A model generated the notes under the pieces. The model made no database searches. It saw only the letters and a program-made list of their open reading frames with translations, and had not been told where the DNA came from. Made by a program: the position numbers and the translations under genes. From positions 1 to 9,639 of the forward strand of contig DATKBW010000120.1 in assembly GCA_035513575.1 (NCBI GenBank): a stretch of DNA of 9,639 nucleotides. Reading direction: 5' to 3'. This DNA comes from JAHWKI01 sp035513575 (GTDB lineage Bacteria; Gemmatimonadota; Gemmatimonadetes; Longimicrobiales; RSA9). Below, in pieces: positions 1 through 9,639 of this stretch; position 1 is the first letter of the stretch, and every line of letters begins with the position of its first letter.

Positions 1-152
1 CGAATCCCGACGTGAAAGGAGAACGAGCGGCGTCGGCAGTGCCAGACTTCAGCCGGGACGTCGCCCGCCGGCGGAAATGCGTCGGCCGCCCGCCGGCGGA
101 AATGCGTCGGCCGCTCACCCGTCGGGTCGCGGCTACTCGGGCATGGGACGTT
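1..152. other. Non-coding tail after the last operon gene
   Basis: After the GH57 TAG (155-153) I see no gene to the window edge. The stretch holds the 25-bp duplication and a tiny inverted repeat ACCC-GTC-GGGT (117-127). There is no GC stem followed by a T-run on the minus strand, so no intrinsic terminator can be called; termination may be Rho-dependent or lie further left. Confidence 0.6.
63..112. repeat. Perfect 25-bp tandem duplication downstream of the GH57 gene
   Basis: Bases 63-87 and 88-112 are identical 25-base units placed head to tail; two more bases (113-114) continue the match. Each unit contains the 10-base palindrome CCGCCGGCGG (65-74 and 90-99) followed by AAATGCGTCGG. The pair lies about 40 bases past the GH57 stop, outside any gene I support. 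It could be a recent slippage duplication, two units of a genome-wide repeat, or part of a 3' end structure. Only the duplication itself is directly shown. Confidence 0.9.
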
Positions 153-2648
153 CTAGACCGCCACGCCCACGAGGTCGGCCAGCGAGCGGAACGACGTCAG
201 CCATTCCGCGGCGTCGGCATCGCCGGCGTCGCCCCGGGCGCGGACGGCGCCGGAATGGTCGCGGCGCAGGTCGTAGAGTGCGTTCTGGAGGGACCAGAGG
301 TTGAGCTCGAAGGGGGCGGAGATGGCCAGCCGGGTGGCCCGTTCGAGCCGCTGGAGGAGGTCGAGGTCGCCGGGCACGCCGAGGAGTTGCGAGGCCATGC
401 CGTCGAGGGTGCCCTCGAGGGCGAAGCCGATGCCATCCACGTCCAGCAGGATCTCCCGGCGGCCGGCGTCCTCCAGGAGCGCCCGGATCCGGTCCAGGTC
501 CATGTCGGGCGTGGACACCTCGCGGATCAGGCTGGTGTTGATGACGTACTCGCCCGCCAGGGAGAGGGCCGGGGGCATGGGCAGCCCCAGGTCGTGGAGG
601 AAGACCATCAGCGGCGCGTTCCGCTCGTAGATCTGGCGGTACTCGTTCTCCGCGTCCCGGAGCGTGCTGTGGATGATGTGGTCGAGGACCTCCCGGCGCT
701 GGTCCTGGAAGAGGGAGCGGAGGTTGAACGTGGACTCCAGGAAATGGCGGTCGAGGGCGCGGATGGTCTCGGTGAAGTCCGCGGCCTCGAAGGGGCGGGT
801 GAGCTGCGTCCGCATGGCGGCGAACGTCTCGGCGTTGGTGAACGGCCGCACGCCGGCGTGGATGGTGTGGTCGCCGAGGTGGAGCACGCCGTAGCTCAGC
901 AGGCGGACCTCCTTGGTGACGCGGGAGCTCACGGTGATCAGCCCCGTGGCCAGCCGGGCCCGGCCGGCCTCCCGGAGCTCCTGGTCCGCCACGTCGATGT
1001 CGTAGCAGTATTCCGAGCTCTGCGCCCCCGGGTCGCCGAAGAGGGACGAGATGGCGAAGTGGGCGGCGACCTCCCGCAGGTCCACGCGCGCTTTCATGGA
1101 GCGCTCGTAGATGGCGCGTCCCGTGCCCTGCTCGGGGATGTTCGACACGGCGTTCTCGAGGCGCGCGAGGAAGTCGGCCTCGGCCTCGACCCCGACGGCC
1201 TCCTGCGCGAGCTGGAGGGTCCGGCCGGCGTACTGGATGACCTGGACGGTCTCGATCCCGGACAGCTCGTCGAAGAACCAGCCGCAGCTCGTGTACATGA
1301 GCATGGCGTGGCGCTGGAGCTCGAGCAGCTTGGTCAGCCGCACGCCCTCGTCGGTCGAGAGCTCCCGCGTCGCGTGCTTCTCCTGGAACGCCGCGATGGG
1401 GCCGGGGTCGCGATCGAGGACCACGTCGATGTAGTCGTCGCGCGCCGCCCACGGGTCCTTCAGGTACTCCGCCGCCGCGGCCTCGTAGGCGGCGGTGAGC
1501 TCGTCCCGCAGCCAGTCCAGCGAATCCCGCAGCGGGGCGCGCCACTTCTGGTTCCATTCCGGCCGGCCGCCGGTGGCGCAGCCGCAATGGATCCGCCAGC
1601 GGTCGACGCCGTGGGCGCAGCTCCAGGAGGTGTGCTCGATGATCCGCGCCTCGTGCGTGGGCGGGTGCCGCTCCAGGTACGCGCCGTAGTTGATCAGCTC
1701 GACGCCGTCCCGCTCCTCGACGACCCGGAGCGCCCGCGCCAGCGCCATGTCCCCGTTACGGTGGTGGTGCCCGTAGGTCTCCCCATCCGTGGCGATGTGC
1801 CCGAGCTGCGGCCAGCTCCGCCGGTCATCGAACATGTCCAGCAGACGCGTGGCGAACCGCTCGCCGTCCCGCAGCAGCCCCTCGAACGCCACCGCCCTGG
1901 AAATGGGGCCGTCGTAGAAGAACACGACGATCTCCCGGCCGCCGGGTAGCCGCACCAGGTAGGGCCGGGTCGGGTCCACGCGCCCCCCGACGACATCGGT
2001 CCACCCGCCGTCGTCCGGACCCCCCGCGCCCGACCCGCCCGCGCCGTTGCCCGCGCCGCTGCCGTGCGCCGCGGGGTCCAGGGGCCGGACCGCGGCCGCC
2101 TGGCCGGGGGCCAGGATCGTGAACCGTATGCCCTGCTCCGCCAGCGCTTCCAGCGACGGCGTGTCCGCCGCCGTCTCCGCGAGCCACATCCCTGCCGGGT
2201 CGCGACCGAACCGGTGGCGGAAGTCGCGGATCCCCCAGATGACCTGCGTCCTGCGGTCCCGCGCGTTGGCCAGCGGCATGATCATGTGGTTGTAGACCTG
2301 GGCCAGCGCGGACCCGTGGCCGTGGAACCGCTCGATGCTGCGCCGGTCCGCCTCCAGCACGGCCCGGTAGGTTTCCGGCGCGTGGTCCTCCATCCAGTGC
2401 AGCAGGGTGGGCCCGAAGTTGAAGCTGATCCGCTCGTAGTTGTTCGCCAGCTCGGTGATCCGCCCCTTCCCATCCAGGATCCGGGACACGGCGTTCGGCG
2501 CATACGACTCCGCCGTGATCCGCTCGTTCCAGTCGTGGTACGGGTACGCCGAGTCCTGCCGCTCGATGGCCTCCAGCCACGGGTTCTCCCGCGGCGGCTG
2601 ATAGAAATGGCCGTGAACGCAGATGTATCGTTTCGGCTGCTGTGCCAT
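153..2648 (-). CDS. Glycoside hydrolase family 57 protein with DUF3536-type C-terminus
   Basis: Probable alpha-glucan-active enzyme of 831 residues with no signal peptide, so likely cytosolic. GH57 enzymes are retaining hydrolases or transglycosylases with a (beta/alpha)7 barrel. Region 1 is HGHFYQP (12-18), equivalent to the HxHQP block. MWLAE (154-158) places the likely nucleophile Glu158. ATDGETYGHHH (286-296) resembles the DGExxG block of GH57 4-alpha-glucanotransferases, making Asp288 the likely acid/base. SWSCAHGVDRW (341-351) may be region 5. A Gly/Ala-rich stretch (196-215) sits between the catalytic blocks. TSCGWFFDELSGIETVQ (453-469) is a signature I associate with DUF3536-type members, and the helical remainder to about 790 fits DUF3536. 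GH57 branching enzymes normally carry a different C-terminal domain (DUF1957), so this is probably not a second GlgB. I chose the ATG at 2648-2646 because homologues begin just before the HGHFYQP block; an upstream GTG at 2741 is less likely. No strong Shine-Dalgarno is visible. It lies 199 bp after glgB on the same strand. The exact substrate is unknown. Confidence 0.9.
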   Translation of the reverse strand: MAQQPKRYICVHGHFYQPPRENPWLEAIERQDSAYPYHDWNERITAESYAPNAVSRILDGKGRITELANNYERISFNFGPTLLHWMEDHAPETYRAVLEADRRSIERFHGHGSALAQVYNHMIMPLANARDRRTQVIWGIRDFRHRFGRDPAGMWLAETAADTPSLEALAEQGIRFTILAPGQAAAVRPLDPAAHGSGAGNGAGGSGAGGPDDGGWTDVVGGRVDPTRPYLVRLPGGREIVVFFYDGPISRAVAFEGLLRDGERFATRLLDMFDDRRSWPQLGHIATDGETYGHHHRNGDMALARALRVVEERDGVELINYGAYLERHPPTHEARIIEHTSWSCAHGVDRWRIHCGCATGGRPEWNQKWRAPLRDSLDWLRDELTAAYEAAAAEYLKDPWAARDDYIDVVLDRDPGPIAAFQEKHATRELSTDEGVRLTKLLELQRHAMLMYTSCGWFFDELSGIETVQVIQYAGRTLQLAQEAVGVEAEADFLARLENAVSNIPEQGTGRAIYERSMKARVDLREVAAHFAISSLFGDPGAQSSEYCYDIDVADQELREAGRARLATGLITVSSRVTKEVRLLSYGVLHLGDHTIHAGVRPFTNAETFAAMRTQLTRPFEAADFTETIRALDRHFLESTFNLRSLFQDQRREVLDHIIHSTLRDAENEYRQIYERNAPLMVFLHDLGLPMPPALSLAGEYVINTSLIREVSTPDMDLDRIRALLEDAGRREILLDVDGIGFALEGTLDGMASQLLGVPGDLDLLQRLERATRLAISAPFELNLWSLQNALYDLRRDHSGAVRARGDAGDADAAEWLTSFRSLADLVGVAV

Positions 2649-2668
2649 GTGGTTTCGATGCCTGGAAG

Positions 2669-2683
2669 AGCCCGGACAGGGCT
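2669..2683 (-). other. Small hairpin just upstream of the GH57 start
   Basis: A perfect 5-bp stem, AGCCC / GGGCT, with a 5-base loop (TGTCC on the minus strand) ends about 20 bases before the GH57 ATG. With the larger hairpin at 2695-2719 it would make a structured leader in front of a gene that lacks a clear Shine-Dalgarno. A short stem like this could also arise by chance. Confidence 0.3.
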
Positions 2684-2694
2684 GTGGTCCTCGA

Positions 2695-2719
2695 GCCGGG
2701 CGGAACGATCCCGCCGGGC
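2695..2719 (-). other. Potential RNA hairpin in the glgB-GH57 spacer
   Basis: Two 9-base arms (2695-2703 and 2711-2719) pair with one internal mismatch around a 7-base loop; on the minus strand the arms are GCCCGGCGG and CCGCCCGGC. The structure is very GC-rich and lies about 47 bases before the GH57 start. No U-run follows it, so it is not a standard intrinsic terminator. An mRNA-processing or stability element, or chance pairing in GC-rich DNA, are both possible. Confidence 0.4.
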
Positions 2720-2847
2720 GCGGGTGCTGTCGGCGCTTCACGTCTCCCGGCGGGCCGCCCTCCCCGCCCCGTCGGAAATTCGACTCCGAACCTGCGGCAT
2801 GCGGCCCGCGCCGGGAAGACCCCCGGGCTCCGGTCGGACCGCGAGCC

Positions 2848-4734
2848 TCAGCGCGCGGGCGTCAGGAACACCGCGGCCAGCGGCGGCAGGTCGAGGGTCA
2901 GCGAGAGCTGGCGCCCGTGCGCGGGCTCCTCCCCGGTCTGCACCACCGCCCGCTCCGCCGCGTACCCGCTCCCGCCGAATTCGGTCGCGTCCGTGTCCAG
3001 GAGCACCTTCCAGTCACCGGCCGCGCCGACCCCGATCCGGTAGCCGTCCCGGGGCACGGGCGTGAAGTTGTACACCGCCAGCACGGGGTGCGTCGCGTCT
3101 TCGGCCCTACGCAGGAACGCGAGGACGCTGTTCTCCCGGTCATCGCCGATGATCCACTCGAACCCCTCGGGGAACACGTCCTTGGCGAAGAGGGCCGCCG
3201 TCTCGCGGTACACCCGGTTCAGGGCGACCGTGAGGCGCCGGATCCCCTCGTGGCCGGGGTCCTGGAGCAGCCCCCATTCCAGCTCGTTCTCGTGGGCCCA
3301 CTCGGCCTTCTGGCCGAACTCGCCGCCCATGAACAGCAGCTTCTTGCCGGGCTGGCCGTACATGTAGGCCAGGAGCAGCCGCAGGTTCGCGCGCTTCTGC
3401 CAGTCGTCCCCCGGCATCTTGTTCAGCAGCGAGCCCTTGCCGTGCACCACCTCGTCGTGGGACAGCGGGAGCGTGTAGTTCTCGGTGAACATGTACACCC
3501 CCCGGAAGGTGATCTCGTCGTGGTGATGCCGACGGTGGACCGGCTCCCGGGCCATGTACACGAGGGTGTCGTGCATCCACCCCATGTCCCACTTCATGCC
3601 GAAGCCCAGCCCGCCGATGGATGTGGGGCGCGAGACCATGGGCCAGGCGGTGGACTCCTCCGCGAACGTATGCACGTCCGGGAAGGCGTCGTACACCGCC
3701 TCGTTGAGCTGGCGGAGGAAAAGGATCGCCTCGAGGTTCTCGCGGCCACCGTGGATGTTCGGGATCCACTCCCCCGCCTCGCGGGAGTAGTCCAGGTAGA
3801 GCATGGAGGCCACCGCGTCCACCCGGATCCCGTCCGCGTGGTAGCGGTCGAGCCAGAAGATCGCGCTGCTGAGGAGGAAGCTCCGCACCTCGTTGCGCCC
3901 GTAATTGAAGATGCTGGACTTCCAGTCCGGGTGGTACCCCTGCCGCGGGTCCGAGTGCTCGAAGAGGTGCGTCCCGTCGAAGTAGGAGAGCCCGTGCTCG
4001 TCCGTGGGGAAATGGCTCGGGACCCAGTCCAGGATGACGCCGATCCCGGCCTGGTGCAGCGCGTCCACCAGGAACATGAAATCCTGCGGCGTGCCGTAGC
4101 GGCTGGTGGGAGCGAAGTAGCCGGTGGTCTGGTAGCCCCAGGAGCCGTAAAAGGGGTGCTCCATGATGGGCAGGAACTCCACGTGGGTGAACCCCAGCCG
4201 GTCCAGGTACTTCACCAGCATCGGGGCCAGCTCGCGGTAGCTGTGGAACTCGCGGCCCGGCGGCCGCATCCACGACCCGAGGTGACACTCGTAAATGGAG
4301 ACGGGCGCGTTCAGGGCGTTGCGCGGACCCCGGCTCGCCATCCACTCCTCATCGCTCCAGTCGTAGTCGAGGCTCCAGATCACCGACCCCGTGCGCGGCG
4401 GCGTCTCGTGGTGGAATCCCACCGGGTCCGCCTTCTCCACCTGGTAGCCGCCCCTGGCCCGGATGAAGTACTTGTACCGGTCCCCATGACCCGGCCCCTC
4501 GATCACACCGCCCCAGATCCCGGAGCTCCCCACCGACTCCAGCGGCGACGCGCCACGGTCCCAGCCGTTGAAGTCGCCGATGACGCTCACCGACTCCGCC
4601 GACGGCGCCCACACCGCGAAGCGCGTCGCCCCCTCCTCCGGGTGCGCCCCCAGCCCCTCGTAGATCCTGCGGTGGCTCCCCTCGTTGAAGAGGTACCGGT
4701 CGTATTCCGTCAGGGCCTCGAGCTGCGTCTTCAT
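2848..4734 (-). CDS. glgB: 1,4-alpha-glucan branching enzyme (GH13)
   Basis: Cuts an alpha-1,4-glucan chain and re-attaches the piece by an alpha-1,6 bond, making branched glycogen or a similar glucan. The 628-residue protein starts at YDRYLFNEGSHRRIYEGLGA, so it lacks the extra N1 module of the longer E. coli type (728 residues) and begins near the CBM48 module (FAVWAPSAESVSVIGDFNGWD, about 39-59). The GH13 barrel follows: DWVPSH (236-241, region I), GIRVDAVASM with nucleophile Asp306, TFAEEST with acid/base Glu359, and LPLSHDEVVHGKGS with Asp427. The C-terminal beta domain (about 530-628) ends in PPLAAVFLTPAR. The ATG at 4734-4732 overlaps the malQ TGA in ATGA and has a strong purine-rich Shine-Dalgarno just upstream, so the start is firm. 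It probably branches the linear chains made by GlgE, by a glycogen synthase or by MalQ. The family and reaction are certain; the in vivo polymer is inferred. Confidence 0.97.
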   Translation of the reverse strand: MKTQLEALTEYDRYLFNEGSHRRIYEGLGAHPEEGATRFAVWAPSAESVSVIGDFNGWDRGASPLESVGSSGIWGGVIEGPGHGDRYKYFIRARGGYQVEKADPVGFHHETPPRTGSVIWSLDYDWSDEEWMASRGPRNALNAPVSIYECHLGSWMRPPGREFHSYRELAPMLVKYLDRLGFTHVEFLPIMEHPFYGSWGYQTTGYFAPTSRYGTPQDFMFLVDALHQAGIGVILDWVPSHFPTDEHGLSYFDGTHLFEHSDPRQGYHPDWKSSIFNYGRNEVRSFLLSSAIFWLDRYHADGIRVDAVASMLYLDYSREAGEWIPNIHGGRENLEAILFLRQLNEAVYDAFPDVHTFAEESTAWPMVSRPTSIGGLGFGMKWDMGWMHDTLVYMAREPVHRRHHHDEITFRGVYMFTENYTLPLSHDEVVHGKGSLLNKMPGDDWQKRANLRLLLAYMYGQPGKKLLFMGGEFGQKAEWAHENELEWGLLQDPGHEGIRRLTVALNRVYRETAALFAKDVFPEGFEWIIGDDRENSVLAFLRRAEDATHPVLAVYNFTPVPRDGYRIGVGAAGDWKVLLDTDATEFGGSGYAAERAVVQTGEEPAHGRQLSLTLDLPPLAAVFLTPAR

Positions 4735-6899
4735 TCCGCTTCCCTCCTCGCCTGGTCCATCTCGCTCAGTAGCACCGCCGGGGCGCCCTCGTCCAGCGCC
4801 GACAGCGGCCGCGCCGACCGCCTCCGCCAGTTCCGGTCCCCCGTCGTACCCGGCACGTTCTGGGGCTCCGGCTCCAGCCAGAGGTCCTCCAGCGTCGCAA
4901 GGACCAATCCGGCCGGCGAGGCCGCCATGTGCGCGTGCAGCGCCGACAGGACCGCGGTCGCCGCCGGATCGGGCCCTTCGCCCTCACTCCCTTCGGCGTT
5001 CGGCTGGCCGGGTGTTCCGCCGGTCCGCGGTCCCTGGACCATCCCCCGGACCAGCTCCGCCCGCATGCGACCCCGGCCCGCCACTTCCCTCGCGGCCTCC
5101 TCCTCCGACAGTACCCCCGCGTCCCGGCGGATCTCCGCGTCCCGGCCCATCCACCACCCGGCGAAGGTGGGCGTGTCGTGGGTCCCGACGGACGCCACCG
5201 CCCCGGCCGGGACCGGTCGCGGGCCGAGCGCCTTCGCGCCCTTCGCGCCCTTCGCGACTTCGAGCTCGAACTGGGCCACGTACATGCCGTAAAGACCGTG
5301 CCGCTTCATCCCGCGGCGGACCGCTTTCGGGACCGTGCCCAGGTCCTCGCCCACGATGACCGCGCCCGCCCGCGCGGACTCGAGGCAGAGCACCGCGTAC
5401 AGCTCCTCGGCCGGGTAGCGGACGTACACGCCGCGGGCGGCGTCGCCAGCGGGCACCCAGAACATGCGGTGGAGCTGCATGACGTGGTCGATCCGGAGCA
5501 CGCCGGCGAAGCGCAGGTGCTTGCGGATGCTCGCGATGAAATACCGGTGCCGGTCCAGGCGCGCGGCCTCGGGGTGGAGGGGAGGGAAGCCCCAGTCCTG
5601 CCCCTGCGCCGCGAGGGGGTCGGGCGGCGCGCCGGCGGAGGATGTCCGGGCGAACAGCGCCCGCTCGCGCCAGACGTCGTAGCCATCGGGGTGCACGCCG
5701 AGGGGGAGGTCGAGGTACAGCGAGACGCCCCGGTCCGCCGCCCGCGCCGTCGCCGCCGCGAGCTGCCGCTCCGCCAGCCACTGGACGTACAGGTGGTACC
5801 GCGCCACCGCCGGGTCGTAGTCCCCGTCCCGTACGTCCCGCGCCTGGAGCCGCTCCGGCCACTCCCCCCATGGCCCGCGCCCCTCCGTGATCGCCCGGAA
5901 GCAGGCGTAGTCCTCCGCCAGCGGGTTGCGGGCATGGAACCCCGCCAGCTCGGCGTCCGGGTCCCCGTCGAAGAAGCGGCGCGCGAGCGCTTCCAGCGCC
6001 GGACGCCGGGCGGCCATCGCGGCGCCGGCATCGAACCACCGCGGGTCGCGCTGGCGCGGCGGCGCGCCGCCGCCCGGGAGCGTCCCCCGCTCGTCGTCGG
6101 GCAGCTCGGCGAAGCCCGGCGCCGCGGCGGGGTCCACGTAGACCTCGTTCCAGAACAGCCGGGTGACGGGCGCGTAGGGGCTGGGCTCGTGCGGCCGCTC
6201 GCCCAGGAACGCCGCCAGCAGGGGGAGCGTGCCGACGACGGCGCCCCCCTTCGCGGCGACGCGCTCCGCCAGCGTGTCGAGCAGGGCGAAGTCGGGCAGC
6301 GCGCCCGGCTCCCCCCAGGCCGCGTAGAGCGGGAGGAACACCCCCCACGCCGGCCGGTCCGCGACGGCCTCCCACGACATGGCCCGCTCCGGCGCCACCA
6401 TCAGCAGCGCCTCCCATCGACCGCGCCCCATCTCCACCGCGAGGTCGTGGTAGCCCGCGGGCAGGTCCGGGAGCGGGATCTCGAGCTCGGCGCGGGCGCG
6501 GCCATCCACCTCCGTGACCCCCACCGCCTCCAGCGACGACGACGCCACCGTCCAGCTCCGCTCGCCGCCCGCCTCCAGCCCGACGCGGACCCGGATGTCG
6601 CCCTCGCGCTGCCGGTCCGTGCTGCGCACCCGGACGACGCCGCGAAGCGCCGCTCCGGCGGTCCCCGCGCCGCGCCACCCCACCACCACCGGCTCGATGA
6701 CGCGGTCCGCCAGCTCGCGCCGACGGTGGGCCAGGAGGTCGCGGATGGCCGCGTCGGAGTCGGCGTGGACGCCGAGCGCCCGGAGCACCGCCCGCAGCGC
6801 GTCCGGCGTCGCGGTCACGCGCGCGCCCTCGTTCGAGCGATACGCGGTCTGGATGCCGTGGAGCCGGGCGAGGGCGTGGAGCCCCCGGGGAGCCGCCAC
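4731..6899 (-). CDS. malQ: 4-alpha-glucanotransferase (amylomaltase, GH77)
   Basis: Cytosolic transferase that moves alpha-1,4-glucan segments between malto-oligosaccharides, releasing glucose and building longer chains. The 722-residue protein is close to the long bacterial MalQ type (about 700 residues), with an N-terminal accessory region before the GH77 barrel. Residues 7-20 (LHALARLHGIQTAY) match the usual MalQ start. Conserved GH77 blocks are visible: LYLDLPLGVH (395-403); GVLRIDH with the nucleophile Asp471; VIVGEDLG with the acid/base Glu518; GTHDTPTFAGWW with Asp575; and the C-terminal QNVPGTTGDRNWRRR (680-694). The chosen start is a GTG at 6899-6897, touching the treS-mak stop; no strong Shine-Dalgarno precedes it, so reinitiation or coupling is likely. 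The TGA stop overlaps the glgB ATG. Oddities are a (Gly-Ala-Lys) repeat near 550-556 and a Gly/Pro-rich loop near 622-645. All catalytic residues are present, so it should be active. Confidence 0.95.
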   Translation of the reverse strand: MAAPRGLHALARLHGIQTAYRSNEGARVTATPDALRAVLRALGVHADSDAAIRDLLAHRRRELADRVIEPVVVGWRGAGTAGAALRGVVRVRSTDRQREGDIRVRVGLEAGGERSWTVASSSLEAVGVTEVDGRARAELEIPLPDLPAGYHDLAVEMGRGRWEALLMVAPERAMSWEAVADRPAWGVFLPLYAAWGEPGALPDFALLDTLAERVAAKGGAVVGTLPLLAAFLGERPHEPSPYAPVTRLFWNEVYVDPAAAPGFAELPDDERGTLPGGGAPPRQRDPRWFDAGAAMAARRPALEALARRFFDGDPDAELAGFHARNPLAEDYACFRAITEGRGPWGEWPERLQARDVRDGDYDPAVARYHLYVQWLAERQLAAATARAADRGVSLYLDLPLGVHPDGYDVWRERALFARTSSAGAPPDPLAAQGQDWGFPPLHPEAARLDRHRYFIASIRKHLRFAGVLRIDHVMQLHRMFWVPAGDAARGVYVRYPAEELYAVLCLESARAGAVIVGEDLGTVPKAVRRGMKRHGLYGMYVAQFELEVAKGAKGAKALGPRPVPAGAVASVGTHDTPTFAGWWMGRDAEIRRDAGVLSEEEAAREVAGRGRMRAELVRGMVQGPRTGGTPGQPNAEGSEGEGPDPAATAVLSALHAHMAASPAGLVLATLEDLWLEPEPQNVPGTTGDRNWRRRSARPLSALDEGAPAVLLSEMDQARREAE
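4742..4750 (-). promoter_or_regulatory. Strong Shine-Dalgarno of glgB
   Basis: On the minus strand this reads CGAGGAGGG, an almost perfect anti-16S match about seven bases before the glgB ATG (4734-4732). It lies inside the last malQ codons, so glgB has its own ribosome site as well as the ATGA overlap. It fixes the glgB start. Confidence 0.85.
5232..5258. repeat. 9-bp triplicate repeat inside malQ
   Basis: Three head-to-tail copies of CTTCGCGCC (plus strand), the third with one changed base, lie at 5232-5240, 5241-5249 and 5250-5258. They encode the in-frame AKGAKGAK stretch near residues 549-556 of MalQ, just before the conserved THDTP block. Reading frame is kept, so this is probably a tolerated surface-loop expansion by slippage. 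Confidence 0.85.

Positions 6900-9639
<2,740 letters not shown>

Noticed and set aside
15..42. Plus-strand AAAGGAG followed by a GTG near base 40, as a possible divergent gene start
   Set aside because: The resulting frame runs antisense through the GH57 gene and has no protein-like features, so the AAAGGAG is most likely a chance match.
63..127. Repeat pair as a CRISPR array or intrinsic terminator
   Set aside because: The two units abut with no spacer, so it is not CRISPR. No T-run follows any stem on the minus strand, so an intrinsic terminator cannot be called.
12..1949. Long plus-strand open frame (645 codons) opposite the GH57 gene
   Set aside because: The translation is Arg/Gly/Val/Glu-rich with no recognisable motif and lies antisense to a gene with clear GH57 blocks. 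High-GC codon bias leaves stop-free antisense frames.
2649..2741. Upstream GTG start at 2741 for the GH57 gene, adding 31 residues
   Set aside because: The extra residues are Pro/Arg-rich with no family match. The ATG at 2648 places HGHFYQP at the usual distance from the N-terminus, and the GGGAG before the GTG is too close to it.
2623..5292. Very long plus-strand open frame (889 codons) opposite glgB and part of malQ
   Set aside because: It crosses the GH57 leader, glgB and the malQ 3' part without any domain-like sequence, while the opposite strand encodes complete catalytic motifs. It is a mirror of codon bias.

Overview
This GC-rich window (roughly 70% G+C by eye) is almost fully occupied by four genes on the minus strand. 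They are transcribed from the right edge (9639) toward the left edge and look like one operon for trehalose/maltose and glycogen-type alpha-glucan metabolism. No plus-strand gene, RNA gene, mobile element or CRISPR array is supported. The organism is a high-GC bacterium. The operon content, and a GH57 protein of the DUF3536 type, would suit groups such as Gemmatimonadota, Deltaproteobacteria-like lineages or Chloroflexi, but I cannot place it more closely from the sequence alone.

Layout in transcription order: (1) 9639-6900, the C-terminal 912 residues of a trehalose synthase fused to maltokinase (TreS-Mak), with its start beyond the window; (2) 6899-4731, MalQ 4-alpha-glucanotransferase (GH77), whose GTG start directly follows the treS stop; (3) 4734-2848, GlgB branching enzyme (GH13), overlapping malQ by ATGA and preceded by a strong Shine-Dalgarno; (4) a 199-bp spacer (2649-2847) with two potential RNA hairpins; (5) 2648-153, an 831-residue GH57-family protein with a DUF3536-type C-terminal region; (6) 1-152, a non-coding tail containing a perfect 25-bp tandem duplication.

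Working model. TreS interconverts trehalose and maltose, and the fused maltokinase phosphorylates maltose to maltose-1-phosphate, the donor for GlgE. MalQ disproportionates maltose and malto-oligosaccharides, and GlgB adds alpha-1,6 branches. The GH57 enzyme probably acts on the resulting alpha-glucan, but its reaction is not known to me. No glgE lies inside the window; in related clusters it often sits next to treS, so the region beyond 9639 is the place to look. No wholly new system is evident. The points most worth checking are the GH57/DUF3536 enzyme with its Cys/His-rich signature, the structured spacer before it, and the possibility that MalQ competes with or bypasses the maltokinase-GlgE route.
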